The notes: generated by a model from the letters alone, not told the origin. 64,000 nt of DNA from CAUPWF01 sp964367905 (GCA_964367905.1 CAYIZP010000009.1:18556-82555); one strand, 5' to 3'; shown: positions 25,689-34,852, counted from the first letter of the stretch. Translations and numbers: made by a program.

Positions 25689-25723
25689 CAACTGTAAGTT
25701 GATTCTTCGCAACTTGAAGTTGC
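25689..25723. promoter_or_regulatory. Two dyads before the XRE gene, probable operators
   Basis: CAACT-GTA-AGTTG (25689-25701) and GCAACTT-G-AAGTTGC (25709-25723) share the same half-site and their centres are 21 bp apart, two helical turns. Placement between promoter and start of an XRE gene fits autoregulation. Confidence 0.6.
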
Positions 25724-25756
25724 ATTTCGTTTTTTGCTGTATTTACGAATGAACAC

Positions 25757-25786
25757 ATTATACACTACTCCCCCCTTCAAAGACAA
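25757..25786 (-). promoter_or_regulatory. Possible promoter of the decayed XRE-ABC operon
   Basis: Minus-strand TTGTCT (25781-25786), 18-base spacer, exact TATAAT (25757-25762). The paired dyads would lie in the first 60 transcribed bases. Confidence 0.55.
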
Positions 25787-25826
25787 TGTATAAAACTCTT
25801 ATGATGTATGACTTTTATTTAAATTT

Positions 25827-25982
25827 GTTACTTTTCACGGTCACACTACGTGTTCCTGCAAAAAGCAACAAATCACGTCCATTTACAGTCGCCTTACGGC
25901 GAGGGACGTGATTTAGCATAAAATTCATGTAATAGCCCATCGCTAATCAGCGGAGTGATTAGCGTGGGACTGAAATGTAACG
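25827..25982. mobile_element. Nested palindromic element of about 156 bp
   Basis: Outer arms GTTACTTTTCA (25827-25837) and TGAAATGTAAC (25972-25982) pair with one mismatch. Inside are AAATCACGTCC / GGACGTGATTT (25870-25880, 25904-25914) around CGCC-TTAC-GGCG, and GCTAATCA-GCGGAG-TGATTAGC (25943-25964). It is more G/C-rich than its surroundings. It ends exactly where the Rpn-family pseudogene begins, so it looks like a small non-autonomous insertion or a structured-RNA element. No protein is encoded. Confidence 0.6.
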
Positions 25983-25983
25983 A

Positions 25984-26761
25984 CTTATTTTTTATACAAC
26001 GCAATTAGAGGAACCAACTATACGAATATAGAGGAACTCATAGTTACCACATTGGAAGATGTCATCTATCTTTCCTATAAGAATGATATCTCATTCATCG
26101 TCGCTGGACGTCTATCTCTCTACGAACACCAATCTACTTGGAGTGAAAATCTCCCTCTCCGCTACCTCTTCTACATCTCACATCTCTACTCCAAACTCAC
26201 AGCCGACGCCAACCTGTATGGTAGCAAGACCATTCCCTTGCCACCACCCCACTTTGTGGTATTCTTTAACAGTTCAAAGGACATGCCAGATCGCAGCATT
26301 CACAAATCGTCTGATGCCTATCAAATTGCAGATGACGATATCAACCTTGAATTGAAAGTACTTGAATTAAACATCAACAAAAGACATAATGCAGAATTGA
26401 TGAAACAGTGCAAGACCCTTCATGACTATGCATTTTTAATTCAAGCCATTAAAGATGCACTGAAAGAACTTTCCATTGAAGAAGCAATCTTGACTACGAT
26501 GCACAAAAACACATCGCACAAGAGAAGGAAGAAAGCTATAGTGAAGGGCGGATAACCGGACAAACTGAGGGACGTATGGAAGAACGGATTCAGTTGATTA
26601 TGAATAGTTATCAAAAATCCACTCCCACAGATATGGCAAATATGTTTGGATGTGACATAAAGCTAATTGAAGGAATTTACAGTATCATAAATATCTACGG
26701 TCAAAAGGTCTCTCCTGCATTCGTTTTTAATGAATTAAAAAAGCAAGATATCAAGCTATAA
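25984..26761 (+). pseudogene. Rpn-family (PD-(D/E)XK) recombination-promoting nuclease, broken
   Basis: Readable from RGTNYTNIEELIVTTLEDVI through KNDISFIVAG, LSLYEHQSTWSENLPLRYLF and PHFVVFFNSSKD, then LELKVLELNINKRHN, all typical of the Rpn/PDDEXK transposase-like family. The N-terminal third is absent, replaced by the palindromic element. Near 26485 the frame shifts by minus one; the correct frame continues DYDAQKHIAQEKEESYSEGR and ends with the usual EGRMEERIQLIMN tail at 26761. So the gene has lost its start and is frameshifted; it is not functional as read. Confidence 0.82.
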
Positions 26762-26764
26762 ATA

Positions 26765-26793
26765 TTGAAATTCCTTGTAAAATAAGGTACTAT
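26765..26793 (+). promoter_or_regulatory. Promoter of the chromate-type transporter pair
   Basis: TTGAAA (26765-26770), 17-base spacer, TACTAT (26788-26793), directly after the Rpn pseudogene and 67 bases before the first transporter start. Confidence 0.6.
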
Positions 26794-26859
26794 AGGAATC
26801 GTAAGATTACATTAAGTTGTACAAGATTACTTTTGAGGAAAATGAGGGAGATATCTCGA

Positions 26860-27399
26860 ATGAAGAAATTAATTAATTTATATTTAAGTTTTTTTAGAAT
26901 TGGACTCTTTACTTTTGGTGGAGGATATGCCATGCTTCCTATGCTAAAGCATGAGGTAGTGGACAAGCACAAATGGGTAACAGAAGATGAGATGTTGGAC
27001 ATCTATGCGATTGGTCAATGCACCCCTGGGATCATTGCCATTAATACTGCTACCTATATCGGGTATCAACAGGCAGGTGTCATAGGTGGCATTGTGGCAA
27101 CCTTGGGGGAGATTACACCTTCTCTTATTATCATCACGATTATTGCAAGTGTATTACAACAATTTATGGATGTTGAAATTCTAATGAGCGCATTTAACGG
27201 AATTCGAATTGCTGTCTGTGCTCTGTTGTTTAATACCGTATATACTATGGCAAAAACAAATCTAAAGAGCAAGTTTGCAATAGCATTGTTTGCTGTTACT
27301 CTCATACTATGCCTATTTACTTCTATTTCTACCATATTTATCATCATCATTGCAGCCACAAGTGGATTGATTATGGAACGCATAGGAGGTAGAAAATAA
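26860..27399 (+). CDS. chrA: Chromate transporter-family protein, first half-size subunit
   Basis: 179 residues of the CHR (TC 2.A.51) family in the short, single-domain form. I start at 26860 (MKKLINLYLSFFRIG), nine bases behind GAGGGAG. Motifs FTFGGGYAMLPMLKHE (about 17-32) and QCTPGIIAINTATYIGY (about 55) are the family hallmarks; about five to six membrane helices. Short CHR proteins work as heteropairs; the second half overlaps this gene. Chromate export is shown for some members, but many anaerobe copies are untested. Confidence 0.93.
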   Translation: MKKLINLYLSFFRIGLFTFGGGYAMLPMLKHEVVDKHKWVTEDEMLDIYAIGQCTPGIIAINTATYIGYQQAGVIGGIVATLGEITPSLIIITIIASVLQQFMDVEILMSAFNGIRIAVCALLFNTVYTMAKTNLKSKFAIALFAVTLILCLFTSISTIFIIIIAATSGLIMERIGGRK

Positions 27400-27953
27400 T
27401 GGTTTATTTTTATCTATTTATAGAATTTTTTCAAATCGGTTTATTTGCAATGGGCGGAGGAATGGCGACTGTACCATTTTTAATTGATTTGACCGAACGA
27501 TATGATTGGTATACTGCAGCCGAATTTGCCAATATAGTAGCGATTAGCCAAAGTACTCCTGGACCTGTTGGAATCAATATGGCAACTTATGCTGGTTATC
27601 AGGCAGCAGGTATTCCTGGGGCACTCGTAGCCACCTTATCATTGGTGCTACCATCCCTCATTATCATCATGTTGATTGCTCAGTTTATGAAGAACTTCCA
27701 AGATAATAAGACCGTGAAGTCCATCTTCAAGGGGATTCGTCCCGCTGTAACAGCCTTAATCTTATATGCTGTTTTAGAACTATGTAGACTTGCACTTTTT
27801 ACCACTACAACAGAGGGGACACTTCAGCCAAATGTAATCAATATTATAATCTGTATTGCACTCTTTGTAGCAATGCAATTCAAGATATTCAAGAAGATGC
27901 ACCCCCTCTATTGGGTGTTAATTGGAGCTATCATCGGAATTTTCATTCCATAG
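27399..27953 (+). CDS. chrA: Chromate transporter-family protein, second half-size subunit
   Basis: 184 residues, the partner of the preceding gene; start and stop overlap (TAATG). Motifs FQIGLFAMGGGMATVPFLID (about 10-29) and SQSTPGPVGINMATYAGYQ (about 52) mirror those of the first subunit, with the PGPVGIN variant typical of the second partner. Five to six hydrophobic helices, ending in a very hydrophobic C-terminus. Together they would make one antiparallel transporter. Ends just before a hairpin shared with the convergent ABC exporter gene. Confidence 0.92.
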   Translation: MVYFYLFIEFFQIGLFAMGGGMATVPFLIDLTERYDWYTAAEFANIVAISQSTPGPVGINMATYAGYQAAGIPGALVATLSLVLPSLIIIMLIAQFMKNFQDNKTVKSIFKGIRPAVTALILYAVLELCRLALFTTTTEGTLQPNVINIIICIALFVAMQFKIFKKMHPLYWVLIGAIIGIFIP

Positions 27954-27961
27954 CTAAAAGA

Positions 27962-27997
27962 ATAGCTACTATGCCCTATAAAGCACAGTAGCTATAT
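27962..27997. terminator. Hairpin between convergent genes
   Basis: ATAGCTACT and AGTAGCTAT pair perfectly around a 16-base loop, between the stop of the chromate-type gene (+) and the ABC exporter (-). T runs are weak, so termination efficiency is uncertain. Confidence 0.55.
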
Positions 27998-28014
27998 CAT
28001 ACGTAGTATAACAA

Positions 28015-29760
28015 TCAAGCTTGACTCGCCATCTCGTAGAAATTGTAATAGATACCTCTTCGTTGCAATAGTTCCTCGTGATTTCCCTCTTCTTCGATTC
28101 CTTGGTCTGTCAACACGATGATTCTATCTGCATTCTGTATGGTACTCAATCGGTGTGCAATCGTGATTGTGGTTCTTCCAACCGAAAGTTTTGAGAGTGA
28201 TTTCGCTACTGCGAATTCACTTTCGTTGTCTAAGGCAGAAGTAGCCTCGTCCAGTATGATAATTGGTGGATTCTTCAGAAATACTCTAGCGATACTAATT
28301 CTCTGTTTCTGACCACCTGAGAGTTTCACGCCTCGCTCTCCAACATAGGTATCATATCCATCCTTTAGCCCCATGATAAACTCATGTGCTCCTGCGGATT
28401 TTGCCGCTTCTATAATCTCTTCTCTCGAAGACTCTAGTTTCCCATATCCGATATTCTCTGCAACTGTCCCACTGAATAGATAGACTTCTTGCTGTACCAT
28501 CCCAATCGACTGTCTCAAGCTCTTCAATGTATATTCCTTGACGTTATGCCCGTCAATGGTAATCTCTCCTTCACTGACATCGAAAAACCGTGGAAGCAAA
28601 TTACAGAGCGTGGTCTTTCCACCACCACTTGGTCCTACAATGGCCACCTTCTCTCCCGCGTTAATGTGAAGATTTAGATCTGTGAATACAACATTATGGT
28701 CATCCGAATACATGAAGGATACTTTCTTTAGATCAATTACACCCTCAGGGTTTTTCAGTTCTTTCGCATCTTCTTCATCAAAAATCTCAATATCAGAATC
28801 CATAATCTCGAAGAAACGTTCAATCCCTGTCACACCCCGTTGAAATTGTTCTGCAAATTCTACAATCTTACGAATAGTTGCAATCAAAGTAGTCACATAC
28901 AATACATAGGCCATCAAATCCCCTACTGTAATCATTCCATTTACAAGGAAGATACCACCTGCACAGATCACAACGAGGTACATCACTCCATCAAATGCCC
29001 TTACTGTGGTATGGAATGCCGCCATGGAATGATAACCTTTTTCCTTTATGGCCTGAAACTTCAAGTTGTTTCCTTCAAACTTCTTATTTTCTTCCTCTTC
29101 ATTGGCAAAAGCTTTTACCACCTTTTGACCTAGAAGGCTGTCTTCTACCCGCGAAATAATCTCTCCAATTTCAATTCTCTGCTTGCGAAATACTGCACGG
29201 AGCTTCAAGTTGAGTGGAATACATACACAGAGCATAACTGGAATCACTAGGAATACAATCAAGGTCAAAAGTGGACTGATTATTCCTAGAATAATAATCG
29301 AAACAATGGTTTTAATCCCTGCTATGAAGAATTCTTCTGGACAATGGTGTGCAAATTCTGTAACATCGAACAAATCACTGGTAATCCTACTCATGATTTG
29401 ACCGATTTTTGTATTATTATAATAAGTGGTGGATAATTTCTGCAGATGTGCATAAGCATGATTTCTCATGTCCGTCTCCATCCTCACACCCATAATATGC
29501 CCCCACCCTGTCATAAAATAAGAAGCTGCACAATCTATGATTCTCAAAACTAAGTATAGAAAGCTTAACTGCAAGATAGTAGAAATCGTTAAGTTTGCTA
29601 AATCTTGGATCCCTTCATTGGTAATATATCGAATAATCAGTGGCAGAACCAATTCACATACTGTGGTCAACGAAGCACAAAAAAGGTCTGCGAAAAGTAG
29701 TTTCTTATATGGATAAAAATATGGTATGAATCTCTTTATGATTTGTCGTCTATCATTCAT
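28015..29760 (-). CDS. ABC exporter, fused permease and ATPase
   Basis: 581 residues of the type IV (exporter) ABC family. N-terminal membrane domain with six helices (about 15-300), then ATPase: Walker A GPSGGGKTTLCNLLPRFF (about 370), Q-loop VQQEVYLFSGTVAENI, signature LSGGQKQRISIARVF, Walker B IIILDEATSALDNESE and the H-loop ITIAHRLSTI. It would act as a homodimer, since no second half-exporter is adjacent, or pair with an unlinked subunit. Cargo unknown (lipid, drug or peptide). It follows azlD by 13 bases, so it is probably in the azlCD operon. Confidence 0.92.
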   Translation of the reverse strand: MNDRRQIIKRFIPYFYPYKKLLFADLFCASLTTVCELVLPLIIRYITNEGIQDLANLTISTILQLSFLYLVLRIIDCAASYFMTGWGHIMGVRMETDMRNHAYAHLQKLSTTYYNNTKIGQIMSRITSDLFDVTEFAHHCPEEFFIAGIKTIVSIIILGIISPLLTLIVFLVIPVMLCVCIPLNLKLRAVFRKQRIEIGEIISRVEDSLLGQKVVKAFANEEEENKKFEGNNLKFQAIKEKGYHSMAAFHTTVRAFDGVMYLVVICAGGIFLVNGMITVGDLMAYVLYVTTLIATIRKIVEFAEQFQRGVTGIERFFEIMDSDIEIFDEEDAKELKNPEGVIDLKKVSFMYSDDHNVVFTDLNLHINAGEKVAIVGPSGGGKTTLCNLLPRFFDVSEGEITIDGHNVKEYTLKSLRQSIGMVQQEVYLFSGTVAENIGYGKLESSREEIIEAAKSAGAHEFIMGLKDGYDTYVGERGVKLSGGQKQRISIARVFLKNPPIIILDEATSALDNESEFAVAKSLSKLSVGRTTITIAHRLSTIQNADRIIVLTDQGIEEEGNHEELLQRRGIYYNFYEMASQA

Positions 29761-29773
29761 CTTCGTCTCCCCC

Positions 29774-30073
29774 TTATAACTGTAAAAATAATTCTGTCAA
29801 ATACACTCCTACGCAGGCAAATACTGCGACCAACAGAAGGTTCTTCGTCTTAGTCGCAACCAAAACTGCCACTACAAATCCAGCTACCGCACTCCATATA
29901 CTTCTCGTAGATGCGAAGATCGACGGCACTGTCATGGCCGTTAGGCATGCATAGGGAACATAGTAGAGAAACGATTGTAAAAATGGACTCTTCACTTCTC
30001 TTCGAAACAAGGTAAGCGGTAGCATACGAATGAGATATGTCGTAACTGCCATTGCTAATATATATAGATACAT
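29774..30073 (-). CDS. azlD: Branched-chain amino acid exporter subunit AzlD
   Basis: 99 residues with three to four membrane helices; YLIRMLPLTLFRREV near the N-terminus and the FVVAVLVATKTKNLLL helix are typical of AzlD. Works with AzlC in export of branched-chain amino acids or analogues. AAGGAG site before the start. 33 bases downstream of azlC. Confidence 0.92.
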   Translation of the reverse strand: MYLYILAMAVTTYLIRMLPLTLFRREVKSPFLQSFLYYVPYACLTAMTVPSIFASTRSIWSAVAGFVVAVLVATKTKNLLLVAVFACVGVYLTELFLQL

Positions 30074-30106
30074 CTTGGGTACTCCTTTTATCTTCCTATA
30101 GTTCTA

Positions 30107-30799
30107 TTACTTCTGTTTGATTGGATATAACAACGATGCAACAACCGCAGCCAATATCGTACACAAGATAATGGACAAGTCTTTCAAGATTGGTACGAAA
30201 TAATATATAATACAACTAAATAAAATTGCTAAGATTACAACAACTCGAATCTCTTTCTTCTGCTTCGCCTCGGGTACTACAATTGCAATAAACATTGCAT
30301 AAAGCGCTACCCCTAGGGCAGCAGAGATGCTAACAGGTAGAATTTCTCCTGCATAGGCACCGCAGAAGGTTCCTAATGTCCATCCGCACCAAGGTAAGGT
30401 TGCAAGTCCCAACATATAGGTGAAACTAAGTTTTTCTTTTTGCCCAATTGCTACAGCAAAGATTTCATCGGTATTAAAGAATGCGACTACAAGCCTCTTG
30501 AAACCGCCCACATTTATATCTAGCTTTTGGGACAATGACAAACTCATCAACGCATAGCGAAGATTGATAATCATCTGAGTTAGAATTACCACTAGAATGC
30601 TTGAACCAGCAACGATATTCTCCAATCCTGCAAACTGTCCCGCACTGGTCAGATTGGTCATGCTGATTAGAGTTGTTGGAAATAATCCCAATCCCCCTTT
30701 TACTGCCAATATTCCAAAACTAAAACTAACAGAAAAATAGCCCACTCCAATGAATACACCGTCCTGGACTCCTTTTCCATAATTCATTTTATGTAACAT
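30107..30799 (-). CDS. azlC: Branched-chain amino acid exporter subunit AzlC
   Basis: 230 residues, about six to seven membrane helices. Family features: YFSVSFSFGILAVKGGLG (about 22), NLRYALMSLSLSQKL (about 79) and FFNTDEIFAVAI (about 107). The start has AAGGA six bases upstream. First gene of an azlC-azlD-ABC exporter unit. Export of leucine-like compounds is known for the B. subtilis and E. coli (YgaZH) relatives. Confidence 0.93.
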   Translation of the reverse strand: MLHKMNYGKGVQDGVFIGVGYFSVSFSFGILAVKGGLGLFPTTLISMTNLTSAGQFAGLENIVAGSSILVVILTQMIINLRYALMSLSLSQKLDINVGGFKRLVVAFFNTDEIFAVAIGQKEKLSFTYMLGLATLPWCGWTLGTFCGAYAGEILPVSISAALGVALYAMFIAIVVPEAKQKKEIRVVVILAILFSCIIYYFVPILKDLSIILCTILAAVVASLLYPIKQK

Positions 30800-30853
30800 A
30801 ACTTTTCCTTCATCTATCTAAAATTTATAACTTCTATTTCTTTCTCCAAACGC

Positions 30854-31771
30854 TTACTCAAAATACAAATCTATTCCATTGGATATTCCTTCAACAATCT
30901 TTGAACGATATTCATCATCTGCAAGTTTTACATCTTCCTCTGGATTGCTCATATATCCCATCTCTACAATGGTAACTGGAATATCGCACCAATTGATCCC
31001 ACTCATGGTATCTGTCTCCCACACACGTTCTCTCACCGCACCTGTGGCTGCAACCATTTCATCTAAGACAGCCTCTGACAATGCCCGACTCTCTTCATAA
31101 GTAGCTGCTACATATGGATTTTCTGGTGTTTGACATATGGTCATCATGCCCTCGGCACTGCTATTCTCAGACCCATTGGCATGAATTCGGATGAAGATAT
31201 CGGAGTCTGCCTCCTCAGCAATGGTTGCACGCTCTGAATTACTAATATCCACATCATGAGTTTCTCGAATCATCACCACTTCATATCCACGACTTACTAA
31301 TTCTTCTTTTAGCATAAGTGATATATCCAAGTTTAACTCATATTCGGCAATCCCAGTGGATATCCCTTGTGTTCCACTACTAACCTTTGCCTTCATAGTG
31401 CTAGATCCTGGTCCGTTGGGCTCTTGGTCATAATTTCCCTTCGCCTGATGTCCCGCATCAATCGCCACAATATATCCCATTTCCTGCACATCACTTGTAT
31501 CATCTTGTGACTCTTCTTTATCTTCTGCTTTATCTGATTCTTCCACTTCATCTGATTCTTCAGTTGACAAGTCTGGTTCGATTACTAGTGGAATGGGCTC
31601 AGATAAATCCTCCTCCACTTCATCAACATCAGACTCTGTCTCATCACTCTCTACAGAAACCTCTTGATTCTCCACATCTTCTGTGCTCATTTCGTTATTC
31701 CCACAAGCCGTTACAACAAGCAAAAACATACAAACAAATGCGAACAATAGCATCTTCTTCATTTTAAACAT
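30854..31771 (-). CDS. Lipoprotein N-acetylmuramoyl-L-alanine amidase
   Basis: A cell-wall hydrolase of the amidase_3 (zinc) family, 305 residues. Signal peptide ends in lipobox VTAC (lipidated Cys23). A low-complexity acidic linker (about 30-95, Glu/Ser/Asp/Val) separates it from the catalytic domain (about 98-304). Zinc ligands are in IVAIDAGHQ, GIAEYELNLD and IRIHANGS, and the catalytic glutamate in IVEMGYMSNP. It starts six bases behind proB with only a weak site (GGTGA), so it may be translated by coupling. Anchored outside the cytoplasmic membrane; a role in growth or sporulation is open. Confidence 0.93.
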   Translation of the reverse strand: MFKMKKMLLFAFVCMFLLVVTACGNNEMSTEDVENQEVSVESDETESDVDEVEEDLSEPIPLVIEPDLSTEESDEVEESDKAEDKEESQDDTSDVQEMGYIVAIDAGHQAKGNYDQEPNGPGSSTMKAKVSSGTQGISTGIAEYELNLDISLMLKEELVSRGYEVVMIRETHDVDISNSERATIAEEADSDIFIRIHANGSENSSAEGMMTICQTPENPYVAATYEESRALSEAVLDEMVAATGAVRERVWETDTMSGINWCDIPVTIVEMGYMSNPEEDVKLADDEYRSKIVEGISNGIDLYFE

Positions 31772-31777
31772 TTATTT

Positions 31778-32563
31778 TCACCATTTTTGTTTTCTAAAAC
31801 AGGTAAATTCTGCATTGCCATATAAAATCTTCATGACGATATCCTGCACTTGTCCCGATGCAAGAATCATAGGTATTCCATGGTCATTACATATTTTAGC
31901 TGCTTCGAGTTTTGTCTTGATTCCACCAGTACCGTATGTATTGGTTCCACCAATTTCAATTCGCTTCATCACTTCATCCACATCGGTCACTTCATAGATC
32001 ATCTTGGCATCCTCATATTCACTTGGATTCTTATCATATAGTCCATTGATATCGCTTAATATCACAAGTGTATCCGCCTTCCAAAAAGTCGCACACATTG
32101 CAGCCAAGGTATCATTATCCCCGATTTTAAGCTCGTCGACACTTACCGTATCATTCTCATTTACGATTGGTACTACCCGCTCTTGCACCAAAGTTAATAA
32201 GGTGTTTTGTATATTGTGAATTCTATTCTCATCTTTGAAGTCATCGTTCGTAAGCAGAATTTGTCCCACATTGATTTTATGCTTCTTTAGATGATCCGCA
32301 TAAGAGTTCATCAATCGAACTTGTCCAATTGCACACAAGGCTTGCTTATAGTGAATGTCTTCCTTCATGCCCCAATTGTCAATAGCTGAGACTCCAGCAA
32401 TTTTCGCCCCAGAGCTTACGATGATTACTTCCTTCCCCAGTGACATGAGCATGGCAACGTTTGTGGCAAGGTTTTCTACAAATTCCTCATTAATCTTCCC
32501 CTCAGAATTCGATAGGGTATTACTTCCTATTTTGATTACTATTTTGTTAATATCTGTCATCAT
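31778..32563 (-). CDS. proB: Glutamate 5-kinase, PUA-less form
   Basis: First step of proline synthesis: phosphorylates glutamate. 261 residues, i.e. only the amino acid kinase domain; the C-terminal PUA domain of the 370-residue E. coli form is missing, as in a number of Clostridia. Motifs KIGSNTLSNSEGKI at the start, VIIVSSGAKIAGVSAI (about 48), PIVNENDTVSVDELKIGDND (about 138) and YGTGGIKTKLEAAKI (about 212). Its ATG touches the proA frame upstream (overlap of one base at 32563). Confidence 0.95.
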   Translation of the reverse strand: MMTDINKIVIKIGSNTLSNSEGKINEEFVENLATNVAMLMSLGKEVIIVSSGAKIAGVSAIDNWGMKEDIHYKQALCAIGQVRLMNSYADHLKKHKINVGQILLTNDDFKDENRIHNIQNTLLTLVQERVVPIVNENDTVSVDELKIGDNDTLAAMCATFWKADTLVILSDINGLYDKNPSEYEDAKMIYEVTDVDEVMKRIEIGGTNTYGTGGIKTKLEAAKICNDHGIPMILASGQVQDIVMKILYGNAEFTCFRKQKW

Positions 32564-33798
32564 TATCTTATCTGTCCTTCTCCAAAAATCACATATTTAT
32601 TGGAAACCAAATGCTCCAATCCCATCGGTCCTCTCGCATGCATCTTCTGTGTACTAATTCCTATTTCTGCCCCTAATCCAAACTCAAACCCATCGGTAAA
32701 TCTAGTGGATGCATTCACATAGACACAGGCAGAATCAATTTCCTTCGTGAACTTCACGGCATTCTCATGATTATTGGTCACAATGCACTCTGAATGTCCT
32801 GATGAATAAGTATCGATATGTTCGATTGCTTCATCAATATTAGCTACCACCTTAATCGCCAATACATAATCTAAAAATTCTGTTGCATAATGTTCATTTG
32901 TTGCTTCATTACATGAGATGTATGTTCTCGTCTTCTCACAACCGTAGAATTCGACTCTCTCTCCCATTCTCTCCACAATAAGCGGTAGAATCTGAGCCGC
33001 TACATCCACATGAATCAAGACAGACTCTAATGCATTACATACCGACGGTCTAGATGTCTTTCCATTTTCCAGGATATTGAGTGCCATATCGATCTCACAA
33101 TCACAGTCGATATAGAGATGACAGTTTCCTACTCCTGTTTCAATCGTAGGAACGGTAGCATTCTTCGTTACAAAATCAATGAGAGAAGCTCCACCTCGTG
33201 GTATAATCAAATCAATGTATTCATCCAATTGTAATAATTCTTTTACGATTGCTCGGTCTGTATCTGCTAGTAACATGATACTGTCTACTGGTACCTTTGT
33301 CGCCTCTAGCCCACTACGCATGATCTTCTCCAATGCAACATTAGAATGAAAGGCTGAAGAGCTCCCACGTAACAACATGGTATTTCCACTTTTGATTGCG
33401 AGCACTGCGGCATCTACGGTCACATTGGGACGAGATTCATAGATCATCGATAGCACACCGATAGGCACCGTCTTATTCAACACTTCAATTCCATTTGCTA
33501 ATGTCTTTCCAGAGCGAACCACATGGACTGGATCTGGTAACTTGATTACATTATCAACCCCATGTGCAATATCTCGTAGTCTAGATTCGGTCAAAGTCAA
33601 TCGATCAATCAAACTCTCACTTGTTCCATTTTCTCTAGCAATTTCTATGTCTTTTTGATTTTCTACTAAAATATAATCCATATTGCCCAAAATCGCATCT
33701 CGAATCGCCTCTAATCCCTGATTCTTATCATTGGTGCTCAGATTTCTTAATATCTTTGCTGCCTGCTTTAATTTCTGTCCATAGATTTTTAACTCCAT
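32563..33798 (-). CDS. proA: Gamma-glutamyl phosphate reductase
   Basis: Second step of proline synthesis, NADPH-dependent reduction to glutamate semialdehyde. 411 residues, normal length. Shows IYESRPNVTVDAAVLAIKSG (about 122), PRGGASLIDFVTKNATVP (about 205), and the active-site cysteine in GKTSRPSVCNALESVLIH (about 258). Upstream of and overlapping proB; the order proA then proB is reversed compared with many operons. trpS ends 13 bases upstream, so trpS-proA-proB-amidase may be one transcript. Confidence 0.97.
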   Translation of the reverse strand: MELKIYGQKLKQAAKILRNLSTNDKNQGLEAIRDAILGNMDYILVENQKDIEIARENGTSESLIDRLTLTESRLRDIAHGVDNVIKLPDPVHVVRSGKTLANGIEVLNKTVPIGVLSMIYESRPNVTVDAAVLAIKSGNTMLLRGSSSAFHSNVALEKIMRSGLEATKVPVDSIMLLADTDRAIVKELLQLDEYIDLIIPRGGASLIDFVTKNATVPTIETGVGNCHLYIDCDCEIDMALNILENGKTSRPSVCNALESVLIHVDVAAQILPLIVERMGERVEFYGCEKTRTYISCNEATNEHYATEFLDYVLAIKVVANIDEAIEHIDTYSSGHSECIVTNNHENAVKFTKEIDSACVYVNASTRFTDGFEFGLGAEIGISTQKMHARGPMGLEHLVSNKYVIFGEGQIR

Positions 33799-33811
33799 AT
33801 CGCATTCTCTC

Positions 33812-34813
33812 CTATACTCTGTTTGGAAATCCTACCTTACGCTGCACTTTTCTCAATGTCTTATTCGCAAAATATGTCGCTTTTTCCGCATTTTCTTTTA
33901 TAATTTCATCAATAAACGCTTTCTCTTTTTCTAATCTTGCCACCTCGCTCTGGATTGGTTTTAATACGGATACAACAGACTCTCCCACTGCAAGTTTGAA
34001 ATCCCCATACCCTTTTCCATCAAATTCCTTCACAACATCGTCTTGTTTCATTCCAGTACATGCACTATAGATATCGATGAGGTTTTTGATTCCAGGCTGC
34101 TCATCGCGATATAACACCTGTGCCTCCGAATCCGTCACTGCTCTCTTACATTTTCTGATAATCGTGTCTGGGTCATCCATTAGGAAGATGCTTGCATTTG
34201 CATTCTCGTCTGATTTTGACATCTTCTTCTCAGGCTCTTGCAAGCTCATAATCTTCGCCCCTACTTTGCCGATATACGGTTCTGGTACAGTGAATGTGTC
34301 TCCATATAAATTATTGAATCGCTGCGCGATGTCTCTAGTAATCTCCAGATGTTGCATCTGATCAATCCCAACAGGAACCACATCTGCTTGGAATAACAAG
34401 ATATCAGCCGCCATCAATACAGGATAGGTAAATAAGCCTGAATTGATATTCTCCGCGTGTTTTGCTGATTTGTCTTTGAATTGTGTCATTCGATTCAACT
34501 CACCCATATAGGTGTAGCAATTTAAAATCCAGGATAATTCTGCATGCCCCGATACATGTGATTGGTAATACAAACAATTCTTCTTCGGATCAAGTCCTGC
34601 CGCAATATATAAAGTTAACAACGCCCTTGCACGCTTACGAAGTACCGCTGGATCTTGTCTCACTGTAATCGAATGCATATCAACCACACTATAGAAACAC
34701 TCATATTCATCACAGAGTGTTATCCAGTTCTTCAATGCTCCTAGGTAATTTCCAAGCGTCAAATTTCCAGTTGCCTGCATCCCACTAAATAAAACCTTTT
34801 TATCATTTATCAT
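33812..34813 (-). CDS. trpS: Tryptophanyl-tRNA synthetase
   Basis: Charges tRNA-Trp. 333 residues, class I synthetase of the bacterial TrpRS type. HIGH-equivalent TGNLTLGNYLGALKNW (about 15), SWILNCYTYMGELNRMTQF (about 100), GIDQMQHLEITRDIAQRF (about 149) and the KMSKSDENA loop (about 200). AAGG site before the start, followed by the GGTTATT word noted in the findings. Placed between a phosphatase gene and proA. No T-box leader is possible in the 39-base gap. Confidence 0.97.
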   Translation of the reverse strand: MINDKKVLFSGMQATGNLTLGNYLGALKNWITLCDEYECFYSVVDMHSITVRQDPAVLRKRARALLTLYIAAGLDPKKNCLYYQSHVSGHAELSWILNCYTYMGELNRMTQFKDKSAKHAENINSGLFTYPVLMAADILLFQADVVPVGIDQMQHLEITRDIAQRFNNLYGDTFTVPEPYIGKVGAKIMSLQEPEKKMSKSDENANASIFLMDDPDTIIRKCKRAVTDSEAQVLYRDEQPGIKNLIDIYSACTGMKQDDVVKEFDGKGYGDFKLAVGESVVSVLKPIQSEVARLEKEKAFIDEIIKENAEKATYFANKTLRKVQRKVGFPNRV

Positions 34814-34852
34814 CTAAATAACCTTCCCTTCTCTATTCCTTTTATTAATCTA

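Noticed and set aside
26052..26555. Intact 167-residue protein gene
   Set aside because: The family N-terminus is missing, homologous sequence continues upstream without a start, and the end is a frameshift whose correct frame is found just downstream.
34814..34852. T-box leader before trpS
   Set aside because: The gap is only 39 bases and lacks a T-box sequence.
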